Of a stretch of DNA of 64,000 bases, positions 1 through 11,159 are shown one piece after another (position 1 is the first letter of the stretch; each line of letters begins with the position of its first letter). The notes under the pieces were generated by a model. It was not told the DNA's origin, searched no databases, and was given only the letters and a program-made list of their open reading frames with translations. The translations under genes and the position numbers were made by a program. Origin of the DNA: Loxodes magnus (lineage: Eukaryota > Ciliophora > Karyorelictea > Loxodida > Loxodidae); NCBI GenBank assembly GCA_946699065.1, contig CAMPDV010000139.1, positions 124,001-188,000 on the forward strand, in the 5' to 3' direction.

Positions 1-920
1 TTGCTTTTATTAAATTTTCAAGAGTAGAAATATCAGTGCTATATCTCAGTAATCTAGTTGTAGAAATATCTTAGAGATTAAATAATCTTCTTCAGTATCC
101 TTTTTGAGCTTCTAAGCATAGCTAAGCCATAGATTCATATTTACCGAGTATTTTTAAGTTTGCTAGAATATTGATATTTTCTATTTTATTTAGCTTACTT
201 GATTTTTAACTAAAGCGAAAGAAAAGGATTAATTAAGTCAAACAGCAGCTTACTTAATCATAAAGTGGTAATAAGGTAACTAGATATTAATAACAAGTAG
301 TCTAAAGTTTCTTTTATATCTTTAATAGTTGAGAGGTATTAAATTTCTTGTCCTTTTGCTCATTCATATCTTAGAGAATCATTTATCTATATTTAGATTT
401 AGCATACATTGTCAATGCCAGTAAGCGGGGATAAAGAAACATAGACACATAGTTATAGAACTAATTACTCTAACTTTTAACCTTTAAATTTATTAATATC
501 CTTACATTCTTACTCTCGTATATCTAGCATGCTTGAATTTTAACTTTCGACTTTATATAAACAACAAAAATAAGCTTAGCAACTATTCTATAGACTCAGA
601 TATGAATACTAGCATTTATAATTTATATTTTATAATAAGATAAAATAATTTCTCAATATAAGGTCTATTTATCACTAGATTTATAACCTTCTATAACTTA
701 GTTTAACTATATAGTAATAAGTATTTTTCTTAATTATAGAGTCTTTAGTTAATTCTAAAATAAATAAATTAAAATTTTTTAATAAATATAATAAAAATAA
801 TAGTTAATGGATTTTTAGTAGTTTTAAATTAGTTGGCTGTAAAAGTAAAGGTTAGAGGTAATATTAATAAAAGAATATTGTCATTAAAATTATGCTAAAT
901 GTAATAACCTTACTCATTTT
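1..920. other. A/T-rich stretch, no gene recognised
   Basis: Nothing here matches a motif or another copy in the window. The sequence is A/T-rich with short poly-A and poly-T runs. Open frames exist on both strands only because TAA and TAG are sense codons in this genome. Confidence 0.5.
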
Positions 921-929
921 CTAGGAATT

Positions 930-1440
930 ACAACCTATTTCCCAGTAGTCAATTTTTATCAATGATCGAAGTACTTTACTGTCCACTCAACTCTTCTCTA
1001 CTATTCTAACTTCCGATTAAGTGTCAATTTCTTCTTATATATAATCTCTATGAATAGCAGATCATCTTTCTAAAATATTATGATATTTTCTTTTCTAATA
1101 AGTATCTCTCTTCTCAATAAGTTCTACTTATTATAGAAAAATTAGGACTGTTGATAAAGGTCCTTTTCGCTTCTGCAAGTAATAGCATTTCTTCGCAATT
1201 AACTAAGATAATTTCTTGAGTATATAGGGGCAATATCATATTCTGGATGCATTTTATCTCTTATTTCCTTTTATATGTTGATCGCTATTTTGAGTTTTAA
1301 TTGCATTTTTGCCAATTTTCTTCTACTTTTTCTTGCCTACTTTCCAGTTCTATCAGCTTTTACTGTTAAATTTTAGATTGCTTCTCTTGTCTTGTGATAT
1401 GCTTAAAATGAGTTTAGGTCTCTCTTTTAGACAGATATAT
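930..1440 (-). pseudogene. possible coiled-coil ORF fragment
   Basis: The plus strand is pyrimidine-rich here, and the minus strand reads as a Glu/Lys/Gln-rich heptad-like stretch (IELESRQEKVEEN) followed by a less charged part (EEMLLLAEAKRTF, then EERYLLEKK). The composition is more protein-like than the flanks. No start, stop or domain was found. It may be a remnant of the coiled-coil ORFs common in this window; identity is not established. Confidence 0.3.
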
Positions 1441-1639
1441 TGATTCTTTTTCTACAGCTATATTTAGTCTCTCCATTAACTTATATGACTAAATATCTTT
1501 TTTACCTAAACACCTTCTTTATTAATTCAAATGTCAAATTTGGCTTTTTACATATTATTAGGATTATAGATATTTAAATGCTTGAGCTTTGATAAACTAA
1601 TTATAGGCTCTAATAAAACAGAAGTTAACAACATATTAG

Positions 1640-2460
1640 AAAAGCTAGGACCAGGGAAAGGGTTCTTAAAAAGTTGTCCGTCAAATAGAGAGTCCCATCA
1701 CTGAAGAGAACCTAGGAAATAGGTTAAAAATAATATTCACTCGGGAGGCTCGAATTTCATCACAGAACAGTAAATAAGATATGATTACTGATAAAAATAG
1801 AACTGGACTCCATGAAAAGACCAAAAACTGAAGAAGTACAATAAAAGACTATTTGAAAAACTTGAAATAGTAGAGGAGAAAGAATTGAGAGCAATGACTT
1901 AAGAAAGAAATCTTAAGTCATCTGAAATATTTCACAAGAACAGAACAAGCAATCATAGAACTAGTAATAGAAGTAGAAAGAACTGAAAAAATGATAGAAA
2001 AAATAGAATAAATCAACAAAAATTGAAGCGTTAATGGAAATAAAGGAATAGTAAAATAAACCAATGATAATCGAAGGTTAAAAAACTGCAGGTTTAAATC
2101 TAAACGAGAAATGAAAAGATATTACTACCGTAACTCTAAAACGCGACTATAGAAAAGAAGCTAGAAATGTTATAGCTTTAAATAAGAGTTCTGAAACTAC
2201 TAGAAGAAGCTGGAGAACAAAAAGAAAAGAAATCATCAAATAAAAATAAAAAGAGAAATTTATAATACAACAAATTCGGGAAAATATACTAGAAAATAGG
2301 TACCAAGCACTATCTAGGCAAAAGATGCCTCAAGGATAAAATACACATCAAGGAGAAGAGTTTGAGAGATTTTCAAACTTTAGAATTTAGCCTCTAGGGC
2401 AATTCAGAGGTTGCAGATAAGAGGTTAAAAACCTCCAATAAAGTAAAGTTTAAAATTTTT
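1640..2460 (+). pseudogene. decayed coiled-coil retroelement ORF (zinc knuckle lost)
   Basis: A purine-rich plus-strand region with a coiled-coil section (TEQAIIELVIEVERTEKMIEK) around 1940-2010, then a basic segment containing RRSWRTKRKE near 2200. That segment resembles the RRCWKRKK that ends the zinc knuckle at 20.9 kb. At the expected C-x2-C-x4-H-x4-C spacing the four ligands are read as Val, Leu, Glu and Ser, so the finger is gone. The reading frame also changes at least once. I read it as an old copy of the coiled-coil/CCHC family; the match is short, hence the modest confidence. Confidence 0.35.
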
Positions 2461-2469
2461 TACTTATAT

Positions 2470-3760
2470 TAGTAAGATAAACCAATTTTATATTTGTTTT
2501 CATTAAATTTCTACTTTATGATTTTTATATCGTAATTTGAATTTTAAAGTTAAAAATTCAAATATTAAAGAAAAAAAATTCTATAATTTAAAAATTATTG
2601 AAAGAAAAATAAAATAAAATAAAATGAAGATAAAATATTTTAAATCATAAAATATTAAAATTTTTTTTCTATCAGATTTTATTTAACAAGAACATTTTTT
2701 GAAAAATTAATTGGCTTATTCATAAAAAAATACAAAAAATTAAAAGTATTAAATAATAGTAGAAAAATAATTTTACAATGAAGTAAATTTATATTTATTT
2801 CTTCTTTTAATTTTTCATTATATAAATTATGAAAAACAAGGTTATTCAGTTTTGTTATTTTTTTCAATAAGGTACTAAAATCAAAGCTTTTAGATATGAA
2901 AATGTAAAATAAGAATATTAAATTATTTGGAAGTTATTCTAAAGTGGTTTAATTAGATTTATGCAAATATGCAAGTATTAATGAAGTAAATAAGAGTAAT
3001 AAACCTTAAGAAAACACTAGATTATTTGCAAAAACAAAATAGAATTATATGAAAGAAATAACTGGCGGATCTATTTTCATTATTAAGCATTTCTATTCTC
3101 TTAAACTATAGTTATTAAATACTTAAACATTAGCAGCTAGAATTTAATATTCTTACTTTTCCATCAATTAATAGGAACATTATACTTTATTAAGTACTTG
3201 TTAAGGAAAATCTAATTGTAAGGATTTATTACTCTTTTATTATGTATTATTATTAAAAGAGACATAAAATATTATAAAAATTAGTATATATCTATCACAG
3301 TAAGTATTTTATATATTCAATATAAGCATTTTAAATAAAGTCTAGCAAAGCTTATAAATGAGACATAGAGAATTAATAGTAAAATTAATTTCTGTCTAAA
3401 CAATAAAAGGATATTAACTTCTATTTTTCGATTTATTGTCTGATAAATAAAAGAAACTTTGATAATCTGCTTTTAATATAAAAACTAAAAGCAATACTTA
3501 AATAGACTTTATAACTAATTTAGGAATTAAAATAAAAATATAAATTTAGTATTCTTAGTAAAAGAATATTAGTATAATATACAGTTACTTAATATAAAAT
3601 ATAGTTACTGTTACTTAAATTAAATAAATTAAAAGTAGAATATGCTTATTTAAATTATTATAATATAAATAAGAAAAATTAGAAAATAAGAAAGTTTAAA
3701 CTATAATTATTATAAAAGTTTACCAAATGTAATCCCTAACTTTAGTATTCAATGAAGAAA
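2470..3760. other. A/T-rich stretch, no gene recognised
   Basis: Very A/T-rich, with long poly-A and poly-T runs. I see no motif, no similarity to other parts of the window and no protein-like composition on either strand. Confidence 0.5.
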
Positions 3761-3769
3761 AAGTTTTAA

Positions 3770-4650
3770 GTATGTAACTTCATTAAAATTAATTGAAGAA
3801 AGTAATGCAAGAACAAAAAATTAGGAATCAAATTAAAAAATAATCTAATTATTTGAAGAATGAATTGAAAAGCTAACGAAATTAAAAAAATATAGCGAGA
3901 AAGTAGAAATCTAACTATTAATAATTTATTTATTAAATACTATAGTTTGTTAAATTAATTTAATATCTTCTAACTACTAAAAGGAAGTTAAGCAGCTGTT
4001 CTTGGAATAAATCCCAAAAAAATTAAATAATGGAATTGAATAGGAAAAAACTAAGGATCTTGCTTTATACAGTAGTAAAGATGCAGCAAGAAAATAACTA
4101 ATTAATAAAGGAGATAAGCAGAAATAAAAAAATAAGAGACAAACATGCAAATAAAATTAATAGAAGAGAAGTTTAATTAGTTTTGCTTATAAGAGCAATA
4201 AATATTCCAATAAAGCTAAATAAATGAAGACTCTATTGATATTAAGAAAGAGTAAAAGTTAGTTTACATTTATAATTAGAGACTTATATTAAAATGTTGA
4301 TTCTGCAAAAGGTTAATATACGTGGCAAAACAGTGCAAATAAATTAAAAAATTCGATAAAAGAAGAAAAATACTAGGGAAACAACTTTGCTAGTATCGTA
4401 CTTCGAGAAAGTTAAATTAAAAGAAGAAAAATTCGCTATGAAATGTAATTACATGAATCAAAAAGGAAAGCAAATAATATACCAATGAAGAAAACGATAA
4501 AAAGAGTTACAAGTAGAGTAATCTAAAAAGAACAAGAAAAGAATCAAGTTAAATAGAAAGAATTTAAAAAAAACTATCAACAATTTAGGAATCAACAATA
4601 TCATTTCATAAAAAACTGATTAATTAAACTTAACTAAAACTGTGATGATT
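3770..4650 (+). pseudogene. coiled-coil/CCHC retroelement ORF, zinc ligand His changed to Tyr
   Basis: A lysine/glutamine-rich plus-strand region. At 4295-4336 it reads C-W-F-C-K-R-L-I-Y-V-A-K-Q-C, the exact spacing of the retroviral-type CCHC zinc knuckle, with the third ligand Tyr (TAC) instead of His (CAC). The residue after the first Cys is TGA; the equivalent codon at 7.38 kb is also TGA, giving C-W-x-C in both. Basic residues follow, as in sister copies at 7.4, 20.9 and 41.6 kb. Frame is hard to follow upstream. It is a decaying copy of the family. Confidence 0.5.
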
Positions 4651-5175
4651 CTATTAAAGGTAAATCGATAATTTATTATTATTATTATCCAATATTAAAT
4701 ATTATATTAATAATTATTTTAAAATCACTAGCAAAAGTATATTTATCAAGAATTAAGAATTAAAATAAAATAAATAGCATTTCCAAAACTTAAATAATAC
4801 TAAATTAAAAAGCATAAGAAGATTAAAAAGTACAATTCTTTAACAATTAGATAGAACATAATAATTATTCTAGCAATTAATTTAAACATATATAGAAATG
4901 AGATTAAATAAATTGAAAATGATGAATATTATTATTATTAATTACTATAAAGATAGATAAAGTAACTGTTTAATTAAAACTTTATTACATCAGCATATAT
5001 AAAAAGTTTAAATGATTCAAATATAGCCAAGTTATTAACAACTTAATTGGAATAATCTTTACTTTGATGCATTTTATTATCTAGATTAAGATTAATTTTT
5101 TGTAATTAGATTAAGTTTAAAGGTTTTTTTAAGTTAATATACACAAAAATGAAAAATTAACATTCTTATTAGACA

Positions 5176-5325
5176 AAATTTTAGAAATTTTAGAAATTTT
5201 AGAAATTTTAGAAATTTTAGAAATTTTAGAAATTTTAGAAATTTTAGAAATTTTAGAAATTTTAGAAATTTTAGAAATTTTAGAAATTTTAGAAATTTTA
5301 GAAATTTTAGAAATTTTAGAAATTA
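5176..5325. repeat. 10-bp tandem repeat (TTTTAGAAAT)n
   Basis: About fifteen nearly perfect head-to-tail copies of a 10-bp unit, TTTTAGAAAT. There is almost no divergence between units, unlike the surrounding A/T-rich DNA, so the array is recent or being homogenised. A 10-bp period is close to one DNA helical turn, which would place the A/T tracts in phase; that is inference. Confidence 0.95.
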
Positions 5326-5811
5326 ATTGAATGCTTTTTATAATTATCTGCTAATAAAAAGATATATTTAAAATACCGTTTTAACTACAATTTTTACTCA
5401 ATGGTGAACTTTAAAAAAATTCTTTTTTCTTAAGCTTCATAGAAAATTCCTAAATAATGAAATTATAAAATAAACAAGTCATAAAGCTTAGAAATTGAAA
5501 TGTCATTCTTCCAATTGCTGAATTATTATTTACTCTAAGTTAGATATTCAACTTTTTTATATTTAATTGAAAATTTCAAAAAGACATTCAAAAATTATTT
5601 TATTTTAATTTATTTTAATGCATTTAAAATTATTTTTTATTTTTAAACCTTTAATAAATTTAATATTTATTTAATAGTAACTAATATAGTAAATTTTCTA
5701 TTAATTCAAAGTTGTAATAATAAAAATAATCAATTATAAGTTTTCAATTTATATTTTTGTATACTTTTAATATAATTAAAAAATGCTTTTTATTATAAAT
5801 ATAAAAAAAAT

Positions 5812-6636
5812 TTTTGATGATTTTGACTTGTTTTAGCCCTGTGTCTACAAATCTTTATTGCAAGAATTTAATAAAAAAATTTTATCTTTTTTTCCAAAAT
5901 TTAAGGGTTTGCCTAGTTCTTTTTATAATTAATTTTCAAATTCGTATATATTCCTTTTTTCTTATTGTCTTTTTAGCCATTACATAAAAGCTTTTTATTT
6001 TCCTTATAATTTTTTCAAATTATATTACTTTTTTATCACATTTTTAATTCTAATTTTTTAAGGATAAAAACTTATAGAATTTTATGTATAGATTTTTCAT
6101 CGAAAGCACTAAATTAATTTTTTCTTTCTTTTATTCTTATAATTAATATTTTCTATTTGCTTTCACCTATATATTTAACTTTGACTGTAAAATAATAAGT
6201 TATTCCTTTTAAAGATTAACTATTTGGCCTATTTGTACATTTTAATATTCTCTTTCCTTAAACTAGATTTTAGATTGGTTAGTCTGGTTTTATTGCTAAT
6301 TTCTTTTTAAGTTATAAATTTTGAGTCTGTTTCTTCCTATTTGCAAGATGATTCATAATTATTTCTTATTGAGCTACTGATAGTACTAGCTAAGATTTTC
6401 TTACTTGCGTCAAATTAATAGTTTCAAAAAGCTACGATAAAATTTAAGAAAATAAAATTTGTATACAGGAAAGCAAAGAGTAATTTTATGGCACTTGAGT
6501 TAGATATCTAAATTAAATTAGAGAATTTAACTTTTTTATCCTTGCCATTTTTAATCCTTTTATATAAAACGTGATTTCTTAAAGAATAACACTAATTTTA
6601 AATATTAAAATTATACAGAAAGTTAGTTCTTTAATG
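5812..6636 (-). CDS. unidentified protein with a possible membrane segment
   Basis: One frame stays protein-like for over 800 bp on the minus strand. It begins in A/T-rich DNA without a clear ATG and runs through a charged stretch (KNGKDKKVKFSNLIQ), a hydrophobic stretch that could span a membrane (KLLFAFLYTNFIFLNFIVAF), a Ser-rich stretch (ILASTISSSIRNNYESS), then a long Lys/Gln-rich C-terminal half. TGA codons in frame fall in contexts such as IYRWKQ and CFRWKI. No family was recognised and no in-frame TGA marks the end. It could be a gene with an upstream exon or a decayed one. The evidence is composition only. Confidence 0.4.
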
Positions 6637-6831
6637 AAAATATAATGTTTATTTTAATTTAATATATACTTTTATTAATTTTTAAATAAATTTACTATAT
6701 TGCAGATTAATTTATTTTCTACTTAAGTACTTTAGTTATATATACAAATATTTTATCTTTAATTTTCTTCTTTTCAGTTTGAATTATATTATATAATTAT
6801 AGTCTGACTTTATAATTTTTAATTAACCCAT

Positions 6832-7070
6832 AGGTGAAGAACCAGACAAGAGAAGAGAAGACAAGATGACAAGAACGAAGAGGCATTCAGTAGCATTAAT
6901 GATAAAAGATGCCAGATACTAAGGTCTCTTAGGGTAGCATTCCGATTGCAGCCATATAGAAGACAAATACACAAGGGAATACTAGCACTGTGGAAGACTT
7001 CAGCAAGAATTTTTTTTAACTTTAAAAATCTTTATTAAAGAGCTGCGCACCATTGAGGTGCTACGCGCTA
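6832..7070 (+). mobile_element. 3' end of a LINE-type element, split by a later insertion
   Basis: The plus strand carries a short protein-like run (EEAFSSINDKRCQILRSL, then QIHKGILALW) ending at 7020. It is followed by the GC-rich 3' stem-loop at 7040-7069 that also ends the elements at 16.45, 16.97 and 40.51 kb. The A/T tail that should follow resumes at 7945, because an 844-bp element has inserted into it with a 15-bp target-site duplication. This is the older partner of the nested pair. Confidence 0.6.
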
Positions 7071-7944
7071 TATAATCTTATTTATAATAATAATAGTAAA
7101 CTAAATGTTAAAAAAATGTTTTGGCATATTCTGGACTTTCAACCAGTTCCTGCCGCCATTTTTTTGACTCGGATGGATACCGCGACCATTTTTTTTATGT
7201 GGATGGTTACCACTGATTGCTTTCAAAAGAGCGCACAGGCAGTTTTTATTTGTATATTCCTGTTGGAGTTATCCATAGAAAATTCAATGCTCTTCATGTT
7301 CTTTATTATACCTTTTCATTTAATTTCTTTCATTCTCAGCATCTTCTTAATAAGTGGTAATTGGATTGGCAATATCAACATTATTTTTTAATCTTCTTTT
7401 GACTAATATGTTTTTTAAATAGCTTATTTTCAATATTTTCTAGTCTTTTAATTAAGTTATTATCATATCTAATTTCTTTCTGTTCTTAAACACTTTATAA
7501 TGGAGTGAAAGTTTTTTCAATTTCCATCTTTGATGTACGTTAAGATTTTTATTGCGATTACATTCAAAGTTGTTCTTCCGTTATTACCTTGTTTTCTATT
7601 AGCTGATTCTTAAGGATTTCCATTTCATTATTTTGCACGTCAATGTTTGTTGTAAGTTCCCGCATTAATAAGTCTTAATTATATATTGTTTCTTCGTATC
7701 GGGATATAATTTTTTACATTTGTTCGATCTTTTGTCGTAGTTCCTCTGAAATATCTGATTTAAATTCCTCAGCTTGCAAAGTTCCGATCATTATTTTACC
7801 TTATGAGTCGGAACTTGATTCTTCTTATTGTTTTGCTTTTTATCGAAGTACTTAAGCAGCCTTTTTCCGAGCATTTCTTATTTGATTTTTATTTAATCTA
7901 ATGTTCTGCTCCATCTTTTTTTTTTTTTTTATAATCTTATTTAT
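7071..7944 (-). mobile_element. coiled-coil/CCHC retroelement with 15-bp TSD, nested in a LINE tail
   Basis: The 844-bp insert (7086-7929) is flanked by a perfect 15-bp direct repeat, TATAATCTTATTTAT, at 7071-7085 and 7930-7944. The repeat is part of the A/T tail of the LINE-type element that ends at 7070, so this is an insertion inside an older insertion. The element lies on the minus strand, starts with an A-rich leader and is filled by one ORF. TSD length and A/T-rich tail suit target-primed reverse transcription. No reverse transcriptase is encoded, so it is probably mobilised in trans. Confidence 0.85.
7086..7914 (-). CDS. coiled-coil plus CCHC zinc-knuckle protein (Gag/ORF1-like)
   Basis: The frame opens with ATG at 7914, just after the A-rich 5' leader, and stays open to the end of the element, about 275 codons. 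Order: a basic N-terminus (NIRLNKNQIRNARKK), an acidic Ser-rich patch, a long coiled coil, then a zinc knuckle at 7339-7380 (C-W-Y-C-x4-H-x4-C), then a basic C-terminus rich in Trp. Several in-frame TGA codons fall where Trp is expected (RRCW; the sister at 20.9 kb has TGG there). No TGA stop lies inside the element. The protein probably binds nucleic acid and may coat the element's RNA. The N-terminus matches the copy at 30.3 kb. Confidence 0.7.
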
Positions 7945-7959
7945 TTATAAATTATTTTC

Positions 7960-8740
7960 TAAATATTAAAAAAGTATTATATGGCTAATAAAGTAAAAAT
8001 ATTAGAAAAAATAATATAAAAATCAGATTAAATTTTAAGAAATATTAACTCATTAAGTTAAACAATTTTAAATCTAAAAGTTGATATTAAACATAAAGGT
8101 TTAGCTTATTTTTTAATGCTGTTTTTATGATTATTTAAATTTAAAATTTTAATAGCAGAATATAAGTATTTAAAAATAAATAAATCCATTATATTGAAGA
8201 TTGAAAATTAATATTACTTAACTAGAAAAAATACTAAAAATAAAACTTTTTTGTTATTAATCTGGCTTTATTTTATACCAAACAATAAATTAAGATTAAA
8301 ATTTTTTTAATTAAGTTATTAAATCATAAAATTCTTAATACTATTTAAATAAATAAACAAGGAGGATAAAAAATTTTTATATCGTATAATTAAAAAATTC
8401 CTTTTTCAAAATATTTATTCTGAGTTTACGTCTTAAATATATTTGGAAATAGAAAATTTCATACAAAATGCTGATATCTTTTCTATTTATGTAAATTTAT
8501 TTGAAAATTTCTTTTATTCTTAACTTTTCCAAATTAAATTACTAGTTTTGCTTAAGTCTACTTAATTCTTTTATTCTATTTTTACTTTTCTTGAACTTTA
8601 AAATATTTTGATATCCTCTGCCTCTTATCTTATGGAAATTTATTTAATTTATCATATGATAGATCTATGAAAAGTAACTTTATTACAAAGCTTTCACATT
8701 TTAATGGCTGGTTATTATTATTCTTCTCCTCTACACTCTT
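7960..8740. other. A/T-rich spacer, little support for a gene
   Basis: Mostly A/T-rich. Part of the minus strand between 8440 and 8740 gives a moderately protein-like reading in one frame (KCESFVIKLLFIDLSYDKL), which could be the C-terminal part of the gene at 8977-10089 after a frameshift. This is not strong enough for a separate call. Confidence 0.3.
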
Positions 8741-8976
8741 GTGTTGTTCATTATTATTAATTTTTTGCTTCGCTGCTTTAAACACTATATTATTCCAAAT
8801 TTTTAAAGTATTATCCTTTATAAAGCACTTTAAATAATTTATCAGTTAAAGATTAAACTTTTTAAGATAATTAATCTGTGATTCCCAAAAAGTTTTTAGA
8901 TTGAAATTTACTTTGATCGACTAAGAAATCATTAGAAGGTAACTTCTTTGAGATTTTTATTATTGAGAAAGAGATT

Positions 8977-10089
8977 TCAGAGTATAGTTCTTAAATCTTT
9001 TCTAAAGTCATTTATTTAATCACTGATATGTTATTCACTTTTAAAGAATTTTCTCGCCTGTATTTGCAAAAAAGATCTGAGTAGCTTTATTTACTATTAA
9101 CAGTTAAAGAGCGCAGGAGTTTCTAAATCCTTTTTCAAGAAGGATTAAAAAATCTTTTTAAATAATGCTAATTCTAGGAAATTATAAATGCACTAAATCA
9201 TTAAATTATATTTAAAACCAATATAAGTACATTTGCTTATAGGAATCATTTCTATTTATAAGAATTATTTGCTTATCCTCTTGTTAATTTGATATTCCTT
9301 AGAGATATTTATGTGATAAGATTTCATATTAATTTCTTTCTCCTGCCTGAAAGTTAAATAGTCATCTGAGCTGAATAAGGTAAATTCCTTATCATTTAAG
9401 AGTTTGTTTTAACTAATTTAATGCTTACTTATCTTTATTTAAATTTAATCTTTTATTCCAGTAAGTTGATTTTCAAGTTATACATTTTTCGTTTCAAGAT
9501 AATTAAAGCATAGCATTTATTTATTACATTCTATTTCAGGAACCATGGAATTAATTACTTTTGGATTATCATCATTACATAACAGCTTATTTATTTAATT
9601 TTATGCAGAAATGATATGAGTATCTTACGTTTTAGTACTTATTGTTGGATATTTAACTATAATTTCATTTTGATTTTATGTTTAATATTTTAAAATATTT
9701 TAATTATCCTACTAATTTTCTAAACTGTTTAAATTTTAGCAAGATATTTTTGATACTTTCTGCTAATTTGAGCCGGTAAAAGCACTTTTCTTCCTATAGT
9801 TATGATTTTCAGCTGTCAAATACGCTATAACATTTTCCCACGTTCTAAGGAATTACGAAGTTACTTAAGTGGAATTTGAAAAAATTTATTCTTTTGTTAT
9901 AAACTACAATTTATTAATGACCTTAGTTAACTCAGGATTTAATTTATTTATTTTAGATGTAGTGATCCTGGATCTGTTATTAAGATTTCATATTGCACCT
10001 ACTTTTTCTTTTCATATGAGTTTGAAGCTTCTTTATTGTTAAGTAAAGAAGAGACGATAATAGGTTAATTTAGCGAAATTTTATTAGTT
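8977..10089 (-). CDS. unidentified protein, 371-codon single frame
   Basis: A single minus-strand frame stays protein-like for 1.1 kb without a shift and ends at TGA 8977-8979. The text is unlike A/T noise: KLNPELTKVINKLQFITKEQ, RTWENVIAYLTAENHNYRKK, DDNPKVINSMVPEIECNK, KEFTLFSSDDYLTFRQEKE. Two internal TGAs at the N-terminal end read as Trp (KLIWKEK and GAIWNLNN), and TAA/TAG read as Gln throughout. No ATG lies near the upstream end; the first in-frame ATG is at 9546, so the start may be missing or in another exon. A second frame is also good from 9030 down to TGA 8748-8750, so the true C-terminus is uncertain. No domain was recognised. Confidence 0.5.
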
Positions 10090-10283
10090 TCTTTTTTTAT
10101 TATTTTTAAATTAAAATAATTTTATTTTAATAATTTTAACATCTATAAAAAATAAGTTTAATATCAAAATAAAAATATATATAAATACTAAATTTAAAAA
10201 AATAAGATAATAATTTAAAATAGAAAATTTTTATTAAAAAAAAACAACGTGATTCTTAATTAAAATAATCGTATATTAAATAA

Positions 10284-10580
10284 TCAATACTCTCCGATAA
10301 TTGAAAGATGGAGGGAACTGATATTTGCCTTCTTGACCACACTTTCTGGTTTTATGGCTAGGAACAAGTTCCTTTCCTGTCGCTGAGAAAGTCCCTGGTC
10401 AGAGTCATTTTCTGAAGGGAACGCTGTCTTTGAGATTATCCGCTCTTGGTAGGGGCTTGAAGCCTGGCTACTCATAGCGATGGAGCTCTCTAGCAGCTGT
10501 GCCTAGAGCACAACGAGGTATCCCCATTATTCCATAAAAAAGAGCGTCGGGTCGTGCAATCGGAAAGGAGTTTCCTGTCC
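10284..10580 (-). repeat. GC-richer dispersed repeat A, copy 1
   Basis: About 300 bp of markedly higher G+C than its surroundings. The reverse complement matches 25085-25385, with nearly identical cores (for example CAGGCTTCAAGCCCCTACCA and CCAGGGACTTTCTCAGC). Small open frames exist, but the two copies differ by a one-base indel in the middle, so protein coding is not favoured. It could be a short retroposon or a non-coding RNA gene; no tRNA or known RNA fold was recognised. Confidence 0.75.
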
Positions 10581-10599
10581 AAAAACTCTTATAGTTGAA

Positions 10600-11040
10600 A
10601 TTAATTAATTATTAATAAATACCCTCCATAATTAATAATTTTAATTTAAATCACACTACTTATTTATTTAATATTGTAATTTATTTTAAAATATCAATAT
10701 AATTATTATTTATATATTTATTTATTTAACTTGCATATATAAAAGAAATTAAATCGATTTTTTTCCATAATATAATATTATAAAATGTTTAAATTTTTTT
10801 TAATTAAATTAAATAAACACTTTTAAAATTTTTTTAATTAAATTTAATCAAAAATAAAAAAAATAATAAATAAAATAAATAATTTACGTTAAAATTACTA
10901 TTATATTAACTTTTAGTTTAATTTTATTTTTTTAATTTAATTTTAATTTTTATAATTCATTTAATTATTGAAATAAAATAATTTTTTTATATTTACTTAA
11001 ATAAATAAAATTCGCATATTTTATTATAATTATTATATAT
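10600..11040. other. A/T-rich spacer
   Basis: Extremely A/T-rich with long poly-T and poly-A runs. No coding or structural signal was seen between the repeat at 10.3-10.6 kb and the start of the long retrotransposon. Confidence 0.6.
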
Positions 11041-11159
11041 GTATTAAAAAATTGTTAGCTTTAAGAAGGGTTTCTACACCACCTCCTCAATATAGGAGAG
11101 AAAGCCTGAAGTATTTTCGACTACCACGTCTTCGCTTTAATTATTCCAACCTTCTTTAT

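Noticed and set aside
7053..7391. 112-codon hydrophobic plus-strand frame
   Set aside because: It is antisense to the CCHC ORF at 7086-7914, which has a zinc knuckle, a coil and element boundaries.
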